A stretch of 64,000 bases of DNA from Bacteroidota bacterium (GCA_016711505.1 JADJSV010000018.1:310001-374000), one strand, 5' to 3'. Counted from the stretch's first letter, positions 29,181-40,221 are shown. Numbers and translations: made by a program. The notes: generated from the sequence alone by a model not told the origin.

Positions 29181-29556
29181 AATATTGAATATAATTATAA
29201 GTAGGAAGTTAATGTAAAAAATGAAGTGAAATCTATTAATTGAGATTTTATTTTACATATATATTGTGCATTATTGCCCAAATTCCCATCTTCCTCAAGT
29301 CTAATATACCTCAGGCCAAAGTATAGTAAGATGAATTAATTGTTTTGTTTTACATTTAGATTTATAATTCCTGTCCTTTATGCTAAACCGAATCATCTCA
29401 TCAACCTAAGAGAATACAACGAGAGAAAACAGACTTGATATTTGCTCTAAAAATCGCTTTCCTTCCAGCCACTTTTTGAATCTCAAGAACTTTTCTTATT
29501 TTCATAGCCACATTTGCTGAATTTATATTTTACCGTTAACCCTAAAATTAATTCTC
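29181..29556. other. Divergent intergenic region
   Basis: 376 bases between two divergently oriented T9SS cargo genes, so it should hold both promoters. It is strongly AT-rich. I find no exact TAnnTTTG box on either strand, no hairpin and no conserved repeat. Confidence 0.45.
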
Positions 29557-31427
29557 ATGAAAAATATTTACTTACTTTCCTCTTAATTATTTCGATCAAC
29601 CAACTATTTGCTCAATGTACTGTTTCGTTAATTGGTGTTACTAACTCGGGTTGCGATAATCAGAGTGGACAAATAACTTTACAAGCAGATAGCGGAACTG
29701 CTCCATACACATTTTATTTTCAGGCAAACCCGAATTCCACTTCCGGTTTATATACTATAACCAGCTTGACTGCCGGTGTATATAGTTTTTTTACGATCGA
29801 TGCAAGTGGTGATACATGTAGTGGTGCTACGACAGCTACAGTTCTTCCAATTTCTGCAAATCCGCTGAGTGTAACTTATAATTTAATCTATCCTTCATGT
29901 TTTACTTGCAATGATGGAAGTATTTCACCCAGTGTGTTTGGAGGATCTCCTCCTTATTCGTATTCGTGGAGTAATGGTGTAACAACACCTATAGCGAGTA
30001 ATCTTTTAAGTGGGATTTATATATTTTATGCAGTTGATGGAAACGGTTGTATGGTAACTGACACCATTAATCTTTATCCGGGACATCATTCTATCACAGG
30101 TACCGTTTATTGGGATTTGAATGGAAATGGGTTAATAGATTCTACAGACATAGGTTTAAACGGTCAACAGATATTGCTTACTCCATCAATGCAAATTGCT
30201 TATACGAATCAAAATGGAAATTATCTTTTAAATGATACAATAGGAAATTACACAATTGAATATTCTGCAATAGGAAATTTTTCAATTGCAGGTGGACCTG
30301 TTTCATACAATATTGTACTTAACAGCGATACAACAGGATTTGATTTTTTAATAATGCCGGATACGTTTTATCATGAAATGACTTCTTCCATTACTGCTCC
30401 GCTTACACGTTGTAATCTAGTTGGTGGAATCATTACCAGTTTTCAGAATATAGGAACATATTTAGATTCTTTTACTGTTGAATTGACATTAGATACCAAT
30501 TTGGTATATAATTATTCATATCCCGCAGGAACGGTAAACGGTCAAACAATCACATATAGTTTTGCAAATTTAGTTCCCGGACAAACTATTAATATTCAAA
30601 CGTCCTGTTTGTTTCCAGCGGCTGGTAGTGTTTTTGAGATCAATGGAGTAGTAAATCAATTTGACACAGCTGGTGTCATAGTCAATCAAAATATTCTTCA
30701 TTTTACAAATACCGTTAGGTGCTCTTATGATCCGAATGATAAATCTGCATTCCCTCTCGGTGTAGGTGTAGACAGCGCTGTAGTTATGGATCAGGAATTA
30801 TTATATCAGATCCGTTTTCAAAATACAGGGAATGATACTGCATTTAATGTTTTTGTGATGGATACTCTTGATGCAGGATTGAACCCTCAATCAATGCAAT
30901 TGGTTGGTACTTCTCATCCGTGTACAGTAGAAAGAATGAATAATAACATTCTGAAATTTAATTTTGATAATATTCTTTTACCTGATAGTAATATTGACGA
31001 AGCTTCAAGTCACGGTTATATCTTATTCCGTATAAGCGGAAGTTCATCGAATGTTGATCCTACGCCTGTAAATAATACAGCATATATTTATTTTGATCAG
31101 AATGCTCCTGTGGTGACGAATACTACCATGAGAACTTTCAGCAATAATCTTGTTTCCGGAATTCGCGATTTAAAAAGATCAATTGACTTTTCTATTCAGC
31201 CAATGCCTGTCACGGATCATGCTCGTGTGATCATCAACTCCAATGAAACCGGAAACTATGAGATTTTAATTTATGATCTTCTTGGTAAGAAAAATTTCAT
31301 TGCTGATAAATTTGTTGGCATTGAATATTTATTGAACACAGAAAAACTTTCAAAAGGAGTTTACATTGTTCAGATCACAAATGTAAAAACTTCTGAATCC
31401 GGAAATTTAAAACTCATTAAACAATAA
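29557..31427 (+). CDS. T9SS cargo protein with SprB-like and DUF11-like modules, frameshifted at the start
   Basis: The true start is most likely ATG 29557, with an A run (29560-29564, five A; six expected) shifting the frame. With six, the N-terminus reads MKKYLLTFLLIISINQLFAQ, a good signal peptide that joins the downstream frame. Modules in order: two SprB-like repeats (GVTNSGCDNQSGQITLQADS, PSCFTCNDGSISPSVFGG), a SdrD-like segment (ITGTVYWDLNGNGLIDSTD) and a DUF11-like adhesin domain (YQIRFQNTGNDTAFNVFVMD). A type A sorting domain closes it (IQPMPVTDHARV to LKLIKQ). About 624 residues. Exported, probably surface-attached; function unknown. Confidence 0.83.
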
Positions 31428-31437
31428 TCTATTTGCT

Positions 31438-31813
31438 CTGCTTGATTGGAAAACACATTTACCTGTTTTAAGAGAATGGAAAGAAGAAGGAATTAAAAAT
31501 TATATTGGCATCACACACTATCAGGATTCAATGCATGATGAGCTTACAAAAATAATTTTTTCCGAAAAAATTGATTTTTCCAATTTAATTATTCAATCGA
31601 TTTACTGTACTAAGAGAAAAAATTATTAAAAGTAGCCGGAGACAATGGTGTTGCAACTTTGATCAACAGATCATTTGGTGGTGGCAGGTTGTTTGAAAAG
31701 TAAAAGGGAAAAATTACCGGAATGGTGTATTGAAGTCGGAATAAAAAACTGGAGTGAGTATTCCCGACTATAATTTAAGACGGAAAATGGTCAATCAACT
31801 TAATTTAATCTGA
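31438..31813 (+). pseudogene. Decayed partial copy of the aldo/keto reductase gene
   Basis: Closely matches 26089-26571 in the same orientation, from the LLDWKTHLPVLREWKEEG block to the stop codon. It has several frameshifts and stops (for example after FSEKIDF), and about 104 bases are missing at the junction 31760/31761, fusing the KNWSE block to the IPDY block. The first half of the gene is absent. No open frame remains. Confidence 0.85.
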
Positions 31814-31814
31814 C

Positions 31815-33923
31815 CTATTTAATAATTGAAATCTTGAATTGATAATTAACCTTTCCACTTTCTGAAAGTAATTTTCCTACATAAATACCATTTGAAAGAT
31901 TCTCAAGTTCAATATCAGTTTCTGCTGATTCTAGTTCTGCTGATTTTACGAATATTCCTTGTAGATCATAAATTTTAAGTAAAATATTTTCATTAATACT
32001 TTCCGGCGTTTTTAAATGTATGTTTCCATTCGTTGGATTAGGATAAACTGACAATTCTTTTTCTGAATTAGAAATATAACCAACACCAAGAATAGTGTTT
32101 TCCCGCCATATTCCTTGATATTCTGAACCAATATATAATCTGTCATTAATCAATGTCAAATTTCTTGATTCAAATGGAAGGTTTGAATATAATGGCGTCC
32201 AGTCAATTCCATTATTAGAAGAAGTGTAAATTCCATTCTTTCTTAGCAAGCCAATTAACTCGCCATTTCTTCCAACGATTGAGTGTGGAGTAAGCTGGGT
32301 TCCTCTGTGATCTTGGCACACCGTTTAAAGGAGATTGATTCCATGTTTGTCCGGAATCCAAACTTGTATAGAGTGTTGAAGCAGTTGTCGAAATAAGTAT
32401 ATTATTTACAAAAGTTGTATTCGAAAGATATAAATTATTAGTCTGGGATGGAATGCAGTATAAATATGTCCAAGATGATGTTACGGGATCAAACTTAAAG
32501 ATGCCGCCAGTAAATGTATTTGCAATTAGATCATTTCCTATCGCGCATAACGTACCGGAAAAATTTGAACTAGTAGTACATCCCGAAATGATTGGAAGAG
32601 GAGGTAGTGACGTCCAATTATCCCCAAGGTCATCACTATAAAAAAGTTTAGTGCTTGTTTTGCAATAGAATCTGTTATTTATTTTGATAGGTGGACTGTA
32701 TAAAACGACGTTTGAACTCGAACCTGTATTTAATCCCTGTTGCCAGGTAATCCCCGATCGTAACTTCTAATGAAGTAAAGATTTGTAGAAAAGATGCTGT
32801 CGCCGCTTACAATTATTGATGACATATTTCTATTTATAGTATCCCAATTTAGGCCATCAGTTTCACTTTTATTAAGAATATTTAGTTCAGCTGTGCAATA
32901 CAAAACATTGCTATTCCCTTCTAAATTTAAAATGAATTGACCTTTGATTCCAGAACATGATAAATATGCAGAGTCGAGAGATGGAATATAGTGGACAAGA
33001 TTGTAAAGTTCATTGCTAAAGGATAATTCATCTCCATTTGGCAAAGTATAGCGATTCTGATATCGTACTTGATATGGAATTGGAGAAGCTGTCCAGGTTA
33101 TACCAAAATCACTAGACACAGTATAATTATTTGATCGATCTACCCAATATAATAAATTGTCTGCTGACCGAAGGAAGAAAAATATTGTTGAGTCAATTGT
33201 CACTGATGTATTCCATGTTATACCTCTGTCTTCACTTTTCATAATTGATACAAAACCTGGTGGACCCCATTTATATCCGAATACTAAAGAGTCAATTATA
33301 AGTTTATGTTGAATCTGATCTAGTGAGTCTATTCTTGAAAAATTTAAGGTAGTATCAGAAATATAATGTTTGGACTCAAGAGAATCGAAGCTCACTAGAT
33401 AAAGAAAATTGTTGCTGAAGACGGATCCTACAAACTCTCCACCATCAGGCATGTTTATCGGATAATAAGTGCTGCCAAAATCGTCAGATTCAAGAATAGT
33501 TGGAGCTGCACTTACAATTATTTTATTGCCAAATCTATTTAGCGAAGGTTCAATTATATATGTGTATATTAGTGTATCAAGCGGCCAAGTTTGGCCACCA
33601 TCAAAACTTTTTGTCACATGTATACTATCGTACGAATCATAAACTTCAATTCCGGAAAAATAGAGAAGTACTATGGTATCAGAAGATGTTAACATAGAAC
33701 AAATCTGCTTACCTTGAAAATCGGAAAATGCTACCCAATTTCTCCCTTCATTTGGAGAGATATACAAATTCTGCATTGATCCGCAGAGGATACCTGTTGA
33801 AATTTTTGCAAAACAATTTGGAAAGCATCCCTCTGGACCATTTAGTTGTGTGAATTGGGCCATTCCGTTTAGACTTGAAAACAGGAAAGTTGCAAGTAAT
33901 ATGAAAGTGTTTTTTAGGTTCAT
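31815..33923 (-). CDS. T9SS cargo protein with BNR/sialidase-like propeller, frameshifted
   Basis: One gene in three frames starting at 33923 (MNLKNTFILLATFLFSSLNG signal peptide). Asp-box-like motifs recur: SPNEGRNWVAF, SFDGGQTWPLD, SEDRGITWNTS, SSDFGITWTAS, YSDDLGDNWTS, SLDSGQTWNQS, SSNNGIDWTPL. They suggest a BNR or photosystem-assembly-like beta-propeller. The end is a type A sorting domain (YPNPTNGNIHL to KISIIK). Frame breaks: 32752-32755 (CCCC, five expected) and near 32317-32324 (one extra base). Between them the frame is open and continuous. About 702 residues if restored. BNR motifs alone do not prove sialidase activity, and no catalytic Arg triad is evident. Confidence 0.82.
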
Positions 33924-34046
33924 TTTTAAATATTCTATGGACTTAAAAATATGGAAATTCTTTCAATCAGCTAACTTTTGCTTTAAAGCATTGTTTATGA
34001 GTACATAAAACCCACTAAAAAGGTTGGATTTCACCCCCTGAAAGCC

Positions 34047-34054
34047 TACCTTTG
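34047..34054 (+). promoter_or_regulatory. SUF operon -7 promoter box (TAnnTTTG)
   Basis: TACCTTTG lies 29 bases before the sufA ATG and fits the Bacteroidota TAnnTTTG consensus. It is the probable promoter for at least sufA and perhaps the whole SUF cluster. Confidence 0.55.
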
Positions 34055-34083
34055 TACCTGATTTTAAAGCAGAAAGGCAAAAA

Positions 34084-34410
34084 ATGATAACGGTAACAGA
34101 GCGCGCCAAAGAAAAAGCGCTGGAATTGATTCAAAAAGACCATAAACCGGCTGATTCGTTCATTCGAGTGGGTGTGGAAGGTGGCGGTTGTTCAGGTTTG
34201 ACATACAAACTGGACTTCGATAATGTGCAATTACCTGAGGACAAAGTGTTTGAAGATAAGGGAATTAAGATCGTTTGCGACAAGAAGAGCTTCCTGTACC
34301 TGATTGGTACTGAGCTTGATTTCTCAGATGGACTGAATGGTAAAGGATTCAATTTTATCAATCCAAATGCTTCCCGTACTTGTGGTTGTGGTGAAAGTTT
34401 TTCGGTGTAA
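34084..34410 (+). CDS. sufA: A-type iron-sulfur carrier (SufA/IscA family)
   Basis: Carries [Fe-S] clusters from the SufBCD scaffold to apoproteins. The 108-residue protein has the HesB/IscA fold with the three invariant cysteines: Cys36 in EGGGCSGLTYK, and Cys100 and Cys102 in SRTCGCGESFSV. It is the first gene of the SUF cluster and is followed by a 118-base gap before sufB. Whether it is SufA or an IscA/ErpA homologue in strict nomenclature cannot be settled by motif, but the location favours SufA. Confidence 0.93.
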   Translation: MITVTERAKEKALELIQKDHKPADSFIRVGVEGGGCSGLTYKLDFDNVQLPEDKVFEDKGIKIVCDKKSFLYLIGTELDFSDGLNGKGFNFINPNASRTCGCGESFSV

Positions 34411-34528
34411 TTTTTTTTGCCCGAATTCCTTAATTAGATTAAGTCTGATTAAAGATAACGTTCGATAACGTTGTTTTTAATTTAATAAAGAAGTAAATAA
34501 AACATCAGGGACTAATTCCCATTGATTC

Positions 34529-35970
34529 ATGTCAGATACAAAGATCATAGACGATATCACCCAAAGCGAATACAAGTATGGCTTTGTCAGTAATATCGAA
34601 TCCGATAATGCACCGAAAGGATTGAACGAAGAGATCGTTCGGTTCATCTCTGCAAAAAAAAATGAACCTGAATGGTTACTCGAATGGCGATTGAAATCTT
34701 TTCGTCATTGGTTAACTATGACCGAACCGAAATGGCCGAATGTTCATTATCCGGAAATTAATTTTCAGGATATCATCTATTACTCTGCACCGAAACAAAA
34801 ATTACACTGAACTCACTGGATGAAGTTGATCCGGAAATTCGTGCAACGTTTGATAAACTTGGCATCTCTCTCGAAGAACAAAAACGTTTAACAGGTGTTG
34901 CTGTTGATGCTGTCATCGATAGCGTTTCTGTAAAAACAACTTTTCGCGGAGCACTTGCTGAACTTGGAATAATCTTCTGTTCATTCAGTGAAGCAGTTCA
35001 TGATCACCCGGAACTGATAAAAAAATATTTAGGCTCTGTCGTTCCGAGTACCGATAATTTTTATGCAGCATTGAACTCCGCAGTTTTCAGCGATGGTTCT
35101 TTCTGTTATATTCCAAAAGGCGTTCGTTGCCCGATGGAATTATCGACGTACTTCAGAATAAATTCTGCCGGCACCGGACAATTCGAACGTACACTCATCA
35201 TCGCTGATGAAGGTGCATTCGTTAGTTATCTGGAAGGTTGCACTGCTCCAATGCGTGATGAAAATCAATTGCATGCTGCAGTAGTAGAAATTTACGCTCA
35301 CAAAGATGCACAGGTAAAATACAGTACAGTACAAAACTGGTATCCGGGCGATAAAAATGGAAAAGGCGGAATCTATAATTTCGTAACCAAGCGCGGAATT
35401 TGTGCAGGTGATAATTCAAAGATCTCATGGACGCAAGTTGAAACAGGTTCATCTATCACCTGGAAATATCCGAGTGTGATTTTGAAAGGTGATAATTCTG
35501 TTGGTGAATTCTATAGTGTAGCCGTAACGAATAATTATCAGCAGGCTGATACCGGAACGAAAATGATTCACCTCGGAAAAAATACGAAGAGTACAATCGT
35601 ATCAAAAGGTATTTCCGGTGGACATAGTCATAACAGTTACCGTGGACTCGTTCGCATTTCACCAAAAGCAGAAAATGCCCGCAACTATTCGCAATGTGAT
35701 TCACTATTACTCGGCGACAAATGCGGCGCACATACATTCCCATATCTTGAAGTAAACAATAAATCAGCAACAGTAGAACACGAAGCTACAACATCAAAAG
35801 TCGGCGAAGACCAGATCTTTTATTGCAACCAACGCGGCATCTCTAACGAAGATGCAGTAGGACTGATTGTTAACGGTTATTGCAAAGAAGTCTTTAACCA
35901 ACTACCAATGGAATTCGCTGTGGAGGCGCAGAAGTTGCTGGCGGTTTCTTTAGAGGGAAGTGTGGGGTGA
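34529..35970 (+). CDS. sufB: SUF scaffold subunit SufB, frameshifted
   Basis: SufB is the core of the SufBC2D scaffold on which clusters are built. The first frame (34529-34810) gives the conserved N-terminus (PKGLNEEIVRFISAKKNEP, EWRLKSFRHW, YPEINFQDIIYYSAPK). It ends in an A run (34797-34801, five A where six are expected). The next frame continues directly with TLNSLDEVDPEIRATFDKLG, SVSVKTTFRGALAELGIIFC and the beta-helix core to 35970, including SYLEGCTAPMRDENQLHAAV and NSYRGLVRISPKAENARNYS. The restored length, about 480 residues, matches the family. A disrupted sufB in an otherwise intact operon suggests a sequence error. Confidence 0.93.
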
Positions 35971-36116
35971 TTTTGTTTGCTGGTTGCATGTTACAGCATA
36001 TTAGTATGCCTAAAAAAATAAAAGTAAATAAGTTGGTTCATTGGTAACCTGCAAACCTGAAAATTGCAACCTGCAAACCAAAGTTGATAAAGTACATTAG
36101 AATTAAACAAAAAAAA

Positions 36117-36876
36117 TGCTATCAATTAAAAATCTATCTGCTAGAGTAGAAGATAAAGAAATATTAAATGGCTTCAACCTCGAAGTAGGTAAAGGAGAAG
36201 TCCACGCCATCATGGGCCCTAACGGTTCAGGAAAAAGCACTCTTGCTTCAGTATTGCGGGGAGAGAAAGTTATGAAGTCACTGATGGTGAAGTAAAGTTT
36301 AATGGAGAGGATCTTTTAGATATGTCGCCCGAAGACAGCGCACGTAAGGGGTTATTTCTTGCTTTTCAATATCCCGTTGAAATTCCCGGAGTAACGAATG
36401 CTAACTTTCTAAAGACAGCATTAAACGAAGTTCGTAAATCAAAAGGTCTTGCGCCGATGGATTCGAAAGACTTTTTGGTGTTGATGAAGGAAAAGATGAA
36501 ACTCGTTGAAATGGACAAAGCAATGACGCAGCGTTCAGTGAATGAAGGTTTCAGTGGAGGTGAGAAAAAACGCAATGAAGTTTTTCAAATGGCAATGCTC
36601 GAACCGACGCTTTCTATACTTGATGAAACTGATTCAGGTCTGGATATTGATGCCTTGAGAATTGTTGCTAACGGTGTGAATGCATTGAGAAGCCCTGAAC
36701 GTTCTTTCATCGTTATCACTCACTATCAGCGATTACTTGACTATATCGTACCTGATTTCGTTCACGTATTGTACAAAGGAAAAATAGTAAAGTCCGGGAC
36801 AAAAGAACTTGCTTTCGAACTGGAAGAAAAAGGTTACGACTGGATCAAAGAAGAAGTAGATGCAGCCAAAGTATAA
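36117..36876 (+). CDS. sufC: SUF ATPase SufC, frameshifted
   Basis: ABC-type ATPase that drives conformational change in the SufB-SufD scaffold. ATG 36117 opens MLSIKNLSARVEDKEILNGF with Walker A GPNGSGKST (34-42). The frame then runs out at 36294. The second frame carries YEVTDGEVKFNGEDLLDMSP, the Q-loop LAFQYPVEIPGV, signature FSGGEKKRNE, Walker B SILDETDSGLD and switch IVITHYQ, ending at 36876. A single G missing at 36256 (TTGCGGGG for TTGGCGGGG, giving LAGRESYEV) restores about 253 residues. All catalytic motifs are intact apart from the indel. Lies 146 bases after sufB and 14 before sufD. Confidence 0.93.
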
Positions 36877-36890
36877 TTGGCAGAAACATT

Positions 36891-38192
36891 ATGAATACAA
36901 CGATCAATACAATGCCGGAATATTTAACACGGTATTTTGAAAATAATAATCTGGCGGGACCTGCTGTTTTGAAGCAGATCAGAAAAGATGCGCTTGCACG
37001 TTTTGAAGCATTAGGAATTCCTTCGACTAAACATGAAGAATGGAAGTATACAAATCTCGCACAACTTTCTAAATCAGAATTTCATCCCGCACTTTATCAT
37101 ACACTTTCTGAAAACGATGTTGTGAATGATATGATCGCCGGAAAAGATGTTGTTCTTATGGTTTTTGAAAATGGAAGATTTAACGAAGAACTTTCGAATT
37201 TCAATGACCTTCCTGAAGGGGTCACTATCGGAAATCTTTCCGATAACTTAGATAATACTTTAGTAGTTGAAAATATTTCACGCCACGCTTCTTTTCAGAA
37301 TGAAGCTATGGTTGCATTGAACACAGCACATATTTCAGAAGGTTCATTCATTCACATTGCTAAAGGCGTAATATTTGAAAAACCAATTCATCTGATGTAC
37401 ATCTCCGGTGGTGAAGCTGATACTCTTGCATTACCAAGAAATCTGCTTATCGCAGAAAAAAATTCTTCAGTGAATGTCATTGAAAGTTTTCACTCTCGGG
37501 GCAGAGAAACGTCTTTTATCAATATCGTTACTGAAGTTGTAATGGAAGAGAATGCAAAAGTTGAGTGGTCAAAAATTCAACTTGAGAATTCTAATACAAT
37601 TCATATTAGTCATACTGAATGTACTCAGGCAGTGAATTCGAATTTTGATATTCACACCATTACTTTTGGAGGAAAAATAGTCCGGAACAATCTGCACATT
37701 GTATTGAACGGAAAAAATATTACTGCAAACCTCAACGGATTGTATGTTGGTGGTGGTGATTCGCTGATCGATAATCATACGCTTGTTGATCATGCAATGC
37801 CTAATTGCCAGAGTAATGAACTTTACAAAGGTGTTTTAGATGGCAGATCTAAAGGTGTGTTCAACGGAAAAATTTTCGTTCGTAAAGATGCCCAGAAATC
37901 AAACGCTTATCAATCGAATAAAAATATTTTGATGTCTGACGAAGCTTCCATGAATGCAAAACCGCAACTGGAGATCTTCGCTGATGATGTTAAATGTAGC
38001 CACGGTGCTACAACCGGTCAACTCGACAAAGAAGCCCTCTTCTATTTACGCAGTAGGGGTATCGGTGAAGAAGCGGCACGGGCTTTTCTTACCATTGCTT
38101 TTGCTGAAGATGTTCTCAACAGAATTACGAATGAAACACTTCGTGAAGAATTGAAATCACGAATCAGCGAAAGATTAATTGCAAAAAATTAA
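36891..38192 (+). CDS. sufD: SUF scaffold subunit SufD
   Basis: Partner of SufB in the SufBC2D iron-sulfur scaffold, needed for iron acquisition. The 433-residue protein has the family helical N-terminus with KHEEWKYTNLAQL (about 41-53) and a beta-helix core. The conserved C-terminal block reads DDVKCSHGATTGQLDKEALFY followed by RSRGIGEEAARAFL (about 365-403), diagnostic for SufD. Start is the ATG at 36891. Its TAA shares one base with the sufS ATG (TAATG), so translation is coupled. Confidence 0.94.
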   Translation: MNTTINTMPEYLTRYFENNNLAGPAVLKQIRKDALARFEALGIPSTKHEEWKYTNLAQLSKSEFHPALYHTLSENDVVNDMIAGKDVVLMVFENGRFNEELSNFNDLPEGVTIGNLSDNLDNTLVVENISRHASFQNEAMVALNTAHISEGSFIHIAKGVIFEKPIHLMYISGGEADTLALPRNLLIAEKNSSVNVIESFHSRGRETSFINIVTEVVMEENAKVEWSKIQLENSNTIHISHTECTQAVNSNFDIHTITFGGKIVRNNLHIVLNGKNITANLNGLYVGGGDSLIDNHTLVDHAMPNCQSNELYKGVLDGRSKGVFNGKIFVRKDAQKSNAYQSNKNILMSDEASMNAKPQLEIFADDVKCSHGATTGQLDKEALFYLRSRGIGEEAARAFLTIAFAEDVLNRITNETLREELKSRISERLIAKN

Positions 38193-39439
38193 TGGACAGT
38201 GTAATTACAGATCCGGTGACTAAAGCACCATTTGATGTTGAATCTGTCAGACGAGATTTTCCTGTACTGAAAGGAAAAGCTCATGGAAAACCTTTGATTT
38301 ATTTTGATAATGCTGCGACAAGTCAGAAACCACAGGTGGTGATTGATAAACTGGTCGACTATTACTCTAATTATAATGCTAACATTCATCGTGGTGTTCA
38401 TTATCTAAGTCAGAAAGCTTCGAATGAATTTGATGTTGTTCGCTCAATCGTTCAGAAATTCATTAACGCTTCTTCTGAAAGAGAGATCATTTTTGTTAAA
38501 GGAACTACCGAAGGAATAAATTTAGTCGCATCGACTTATGGCCGGAAGAATGTAAAGGCCGGTGATGAAGTGATTGTGTCTGCAATGGAGCATCATAGTA
38601 ACATCGTTCCATGGCAAATGCTTTGTGAGGAAAAAGGAGCTACTCTGAAAGTCATTCCGATGAATGAAAAAGGAGAGATCATAATGGATGAGTATAAAAA
38701 ATTACTGTCTGATAAAACGAAATTTGTCAGCGTAGTTCATACTTCAAATTCTCTTGGTACGGTGAATCCGGTGAAAGAGATCATTCGTCTTGCTCATGAA
38801 AGAAATATTCCTGTGATGGTGGATGCTGCTCAAGGTATTGTACATTCAACAATCGATGTACAAAAACTGGATTGTGATTTTTTAACTTTTTCAGGACATA
38901 AAGTATTTTCTCCAACAGGAACAGGTGTTTTATTTGGAAAAACTGAATTGCTTGAAGCGATGCCACCATATCAGGGTGGAGGTGAGATGATCAGTTCAGT
39001 GAAATTTGAGAAAACGACTTACAATGAGATACCATATAAGTTTGAAGCCGGTACTCCTAATATTGCTGATGTAATTGGTTTAGGAGCCGGACTGAATTAT
39101 TTTTCCGGAATTGATCAGGCAGGAGCGCATGCTCATGAGCAGGCTTTGCTGAAATATGCTTCGGAGAAATTGTCTGCTATCGACGGAGTACGACTGATCG
39201 GAACTGCAAAAGAAAAGGCAAGTGTTGTTTCATTTGTCATTGATGGATTGAATGCACTTGATGTCGGAATGTTTCTTGATACGATGGGAATTGCTGTCCG
39301 CACCGGACAACATTGTACTGAACCTGTAATGGATCAATTCTGTATTCCAGGAACAATACGAGCTTCGTTTTTATTCTATAACACATTTGCTGAAATCGAT
39401 TCTTTAATAGAAGGAGTGAAAAGGCAATTAAATTACTGA
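38192..39439 (+). CDS. sufS: Cysteine desulfurase SufS (group II)
   Basis: PLP-dependent enzyme that takes sulfur from cysteine, forming a persulfide and alanine, and passes it to SufE. The 415-residue protein shows YFDNAATSQKP (about 37), HRGVHYLSQKA, DAAQG (about 211-215), the PLP lysine in FSGHKVFSPTG (Lys237) and the persulfide cysteine in RTGQHCTEP (Cys375), with the short loop of group II enzymes. It overlaps sufD by one base, and sufE follows after nine bases. Confidence 0.96.
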   Translation: MDSVITDPVTKAPFDVESVRRDFPVLKGKAHGKPLIYFDNAATSQKPQVVIDKLVDYYSNYNANIHRGVHYLSQKASNEFDVVRSIVQKFINASSEREIIFVKGTTEGINLVASTYGRKNVKAGDEVIVSAMEHHSNIVPWQMLCEEKGATLKVIPMNEKGEIIMDEYKKLLSDKTKFVSVVHTSNSLGTVNPVKEIIRLAHERNIPVMVDAAQGIVHSTIDVQKLDCDFLTFSGHKVFSPTGTGVLFGKTELLEAMPPYQGGGEMISSVKFEKTTYNEIPYKFEAGTPNIADVIGLGAGLNYFSGIDQAGAHAHEQALLKYASEKLSAIDGVRLIGTAKEKASVVSFVIDGLNALDVGMFLDTMGIAVRTGQHCTEPVMDQFCIPGTIRASFLFYNTFAEIDSLIEGVKRQLNY

Positions 39440-39448
39440 AGAACTAAA

Positions 39449-39874
39449 ATGAAGATCGAAGAAATTGAAAAATCAATAGTTGAAGATTTTGAACTCTTCG
39501 ATGAATGGGCTGAAAAATATCAGTACATCATTGAACTGGGACAAAAACTTCCACCTCTTGATGATAAATATAAAATTGAAGAAAATAAGATCAAAGGTTG
39601 CCAAAGCAGTGTTTGGTTAAATGCATATAGTAAAGAAGGAAAAGTATTTTTTGAAGCTGACAGCGACTCTACCTTTGTGAAAGGTGAGATTGCATTACTT
39701 ATAAATGTTCTTTCCGGACAAGATCCAAAAGATGTTGTTGAAACTGATTTAAAGTTCATCGATGAAATTGGATTACGTCAGCATATTGCAGTTACCCGCG
39801 CTAACGGACTTGCATCAATGATCAAGCAAATGAAATTATACGCATTAGGTTTGAACTCGAAACAATCGGCATGA
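39449..39874 (+). CDS. sufE: Sulfur acceptor protein SufE
   Basis: Accepts persulfide sulfur from SufS and hands it to SufB. The protein has 141 residues, with the acceptor Cys51 in IKGCQSSVW and the conserved RANGLASMIKQM helix near the C-terminus. The start of the next gene overlaps its stop (ATGA at 39871-39874), so the two are translationally coupled. Length, motif and position all agree. Confidence 0.95.
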   Translation: MKIEEIEKSIVEDFELFDEWAEKYQYIIELGQKLPPLDDKYKIEENKIKGCQSSVWLNAYSKEGKVFFEADSDSTFVKGEIALLINVLSGQDPKDVVETDLKFIDEIGLRQHIAVTRANGLASMIKQMKLYALGLNSKQSA

Positions 39875-40221
39875 CAGAAAACACGCCATCAACTATAACT
39901 CCAGACGGTCATCCGGTCAGATCGTTACGTGAACGAGTGATTGAAACATTGAAAACATGTTACGATCCGGAAATTCCTGTCGATATCTATGAGCTCGGAT
40001 TAATTTATGAGATCAAAGAACTTCCCGGGAACGACTTGCATATTAAAATGACATTGACATCACCCGCATGTCCGGTTGCTGAAACTTTACCGGTTGATGT
40101 AGAAAATAAATTAAAATTAATGCCCGACGTTAACAATGCCACAGTAGAAATCACATTCGACCCGCCATGGGAAAAGGATATGATGAGTGAAGAGGCGAAG
40201 TTGGAGTTGGGGATGTGGTGA
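39871..40221 (+). CDS. sufT: SufT-like DUF59 / MIP18 family Fe-S maturation factor
   Basis: Small cytosolic protein of the DUF59 (PaaD/MIP18) family that assists iron-sulfur protein maturation. It has 116 residues with the hallmark blocks CYDPEIPVDIYELGLIYEI, TLTSPACPVAETLP (with the conserved cysteine) and VEITFDPPWEKDMMSEEAK. It overlaps sufE by four bases at ATGA and ends seven bases before a long hairpin. SufT is a common gene at this place in Bacteroidota SUF operons. Confidence 0.93.
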   Translation: MTENTPSTITPDGHPVRSLRERVIETLKTCYDPEIPVDIYELGLIYEIKELPGNDLHIKMTLTSPACPVAETLPVDVENKLKLMPDVNNATVEITFDPPWEKDMMSEEAKLELGMW

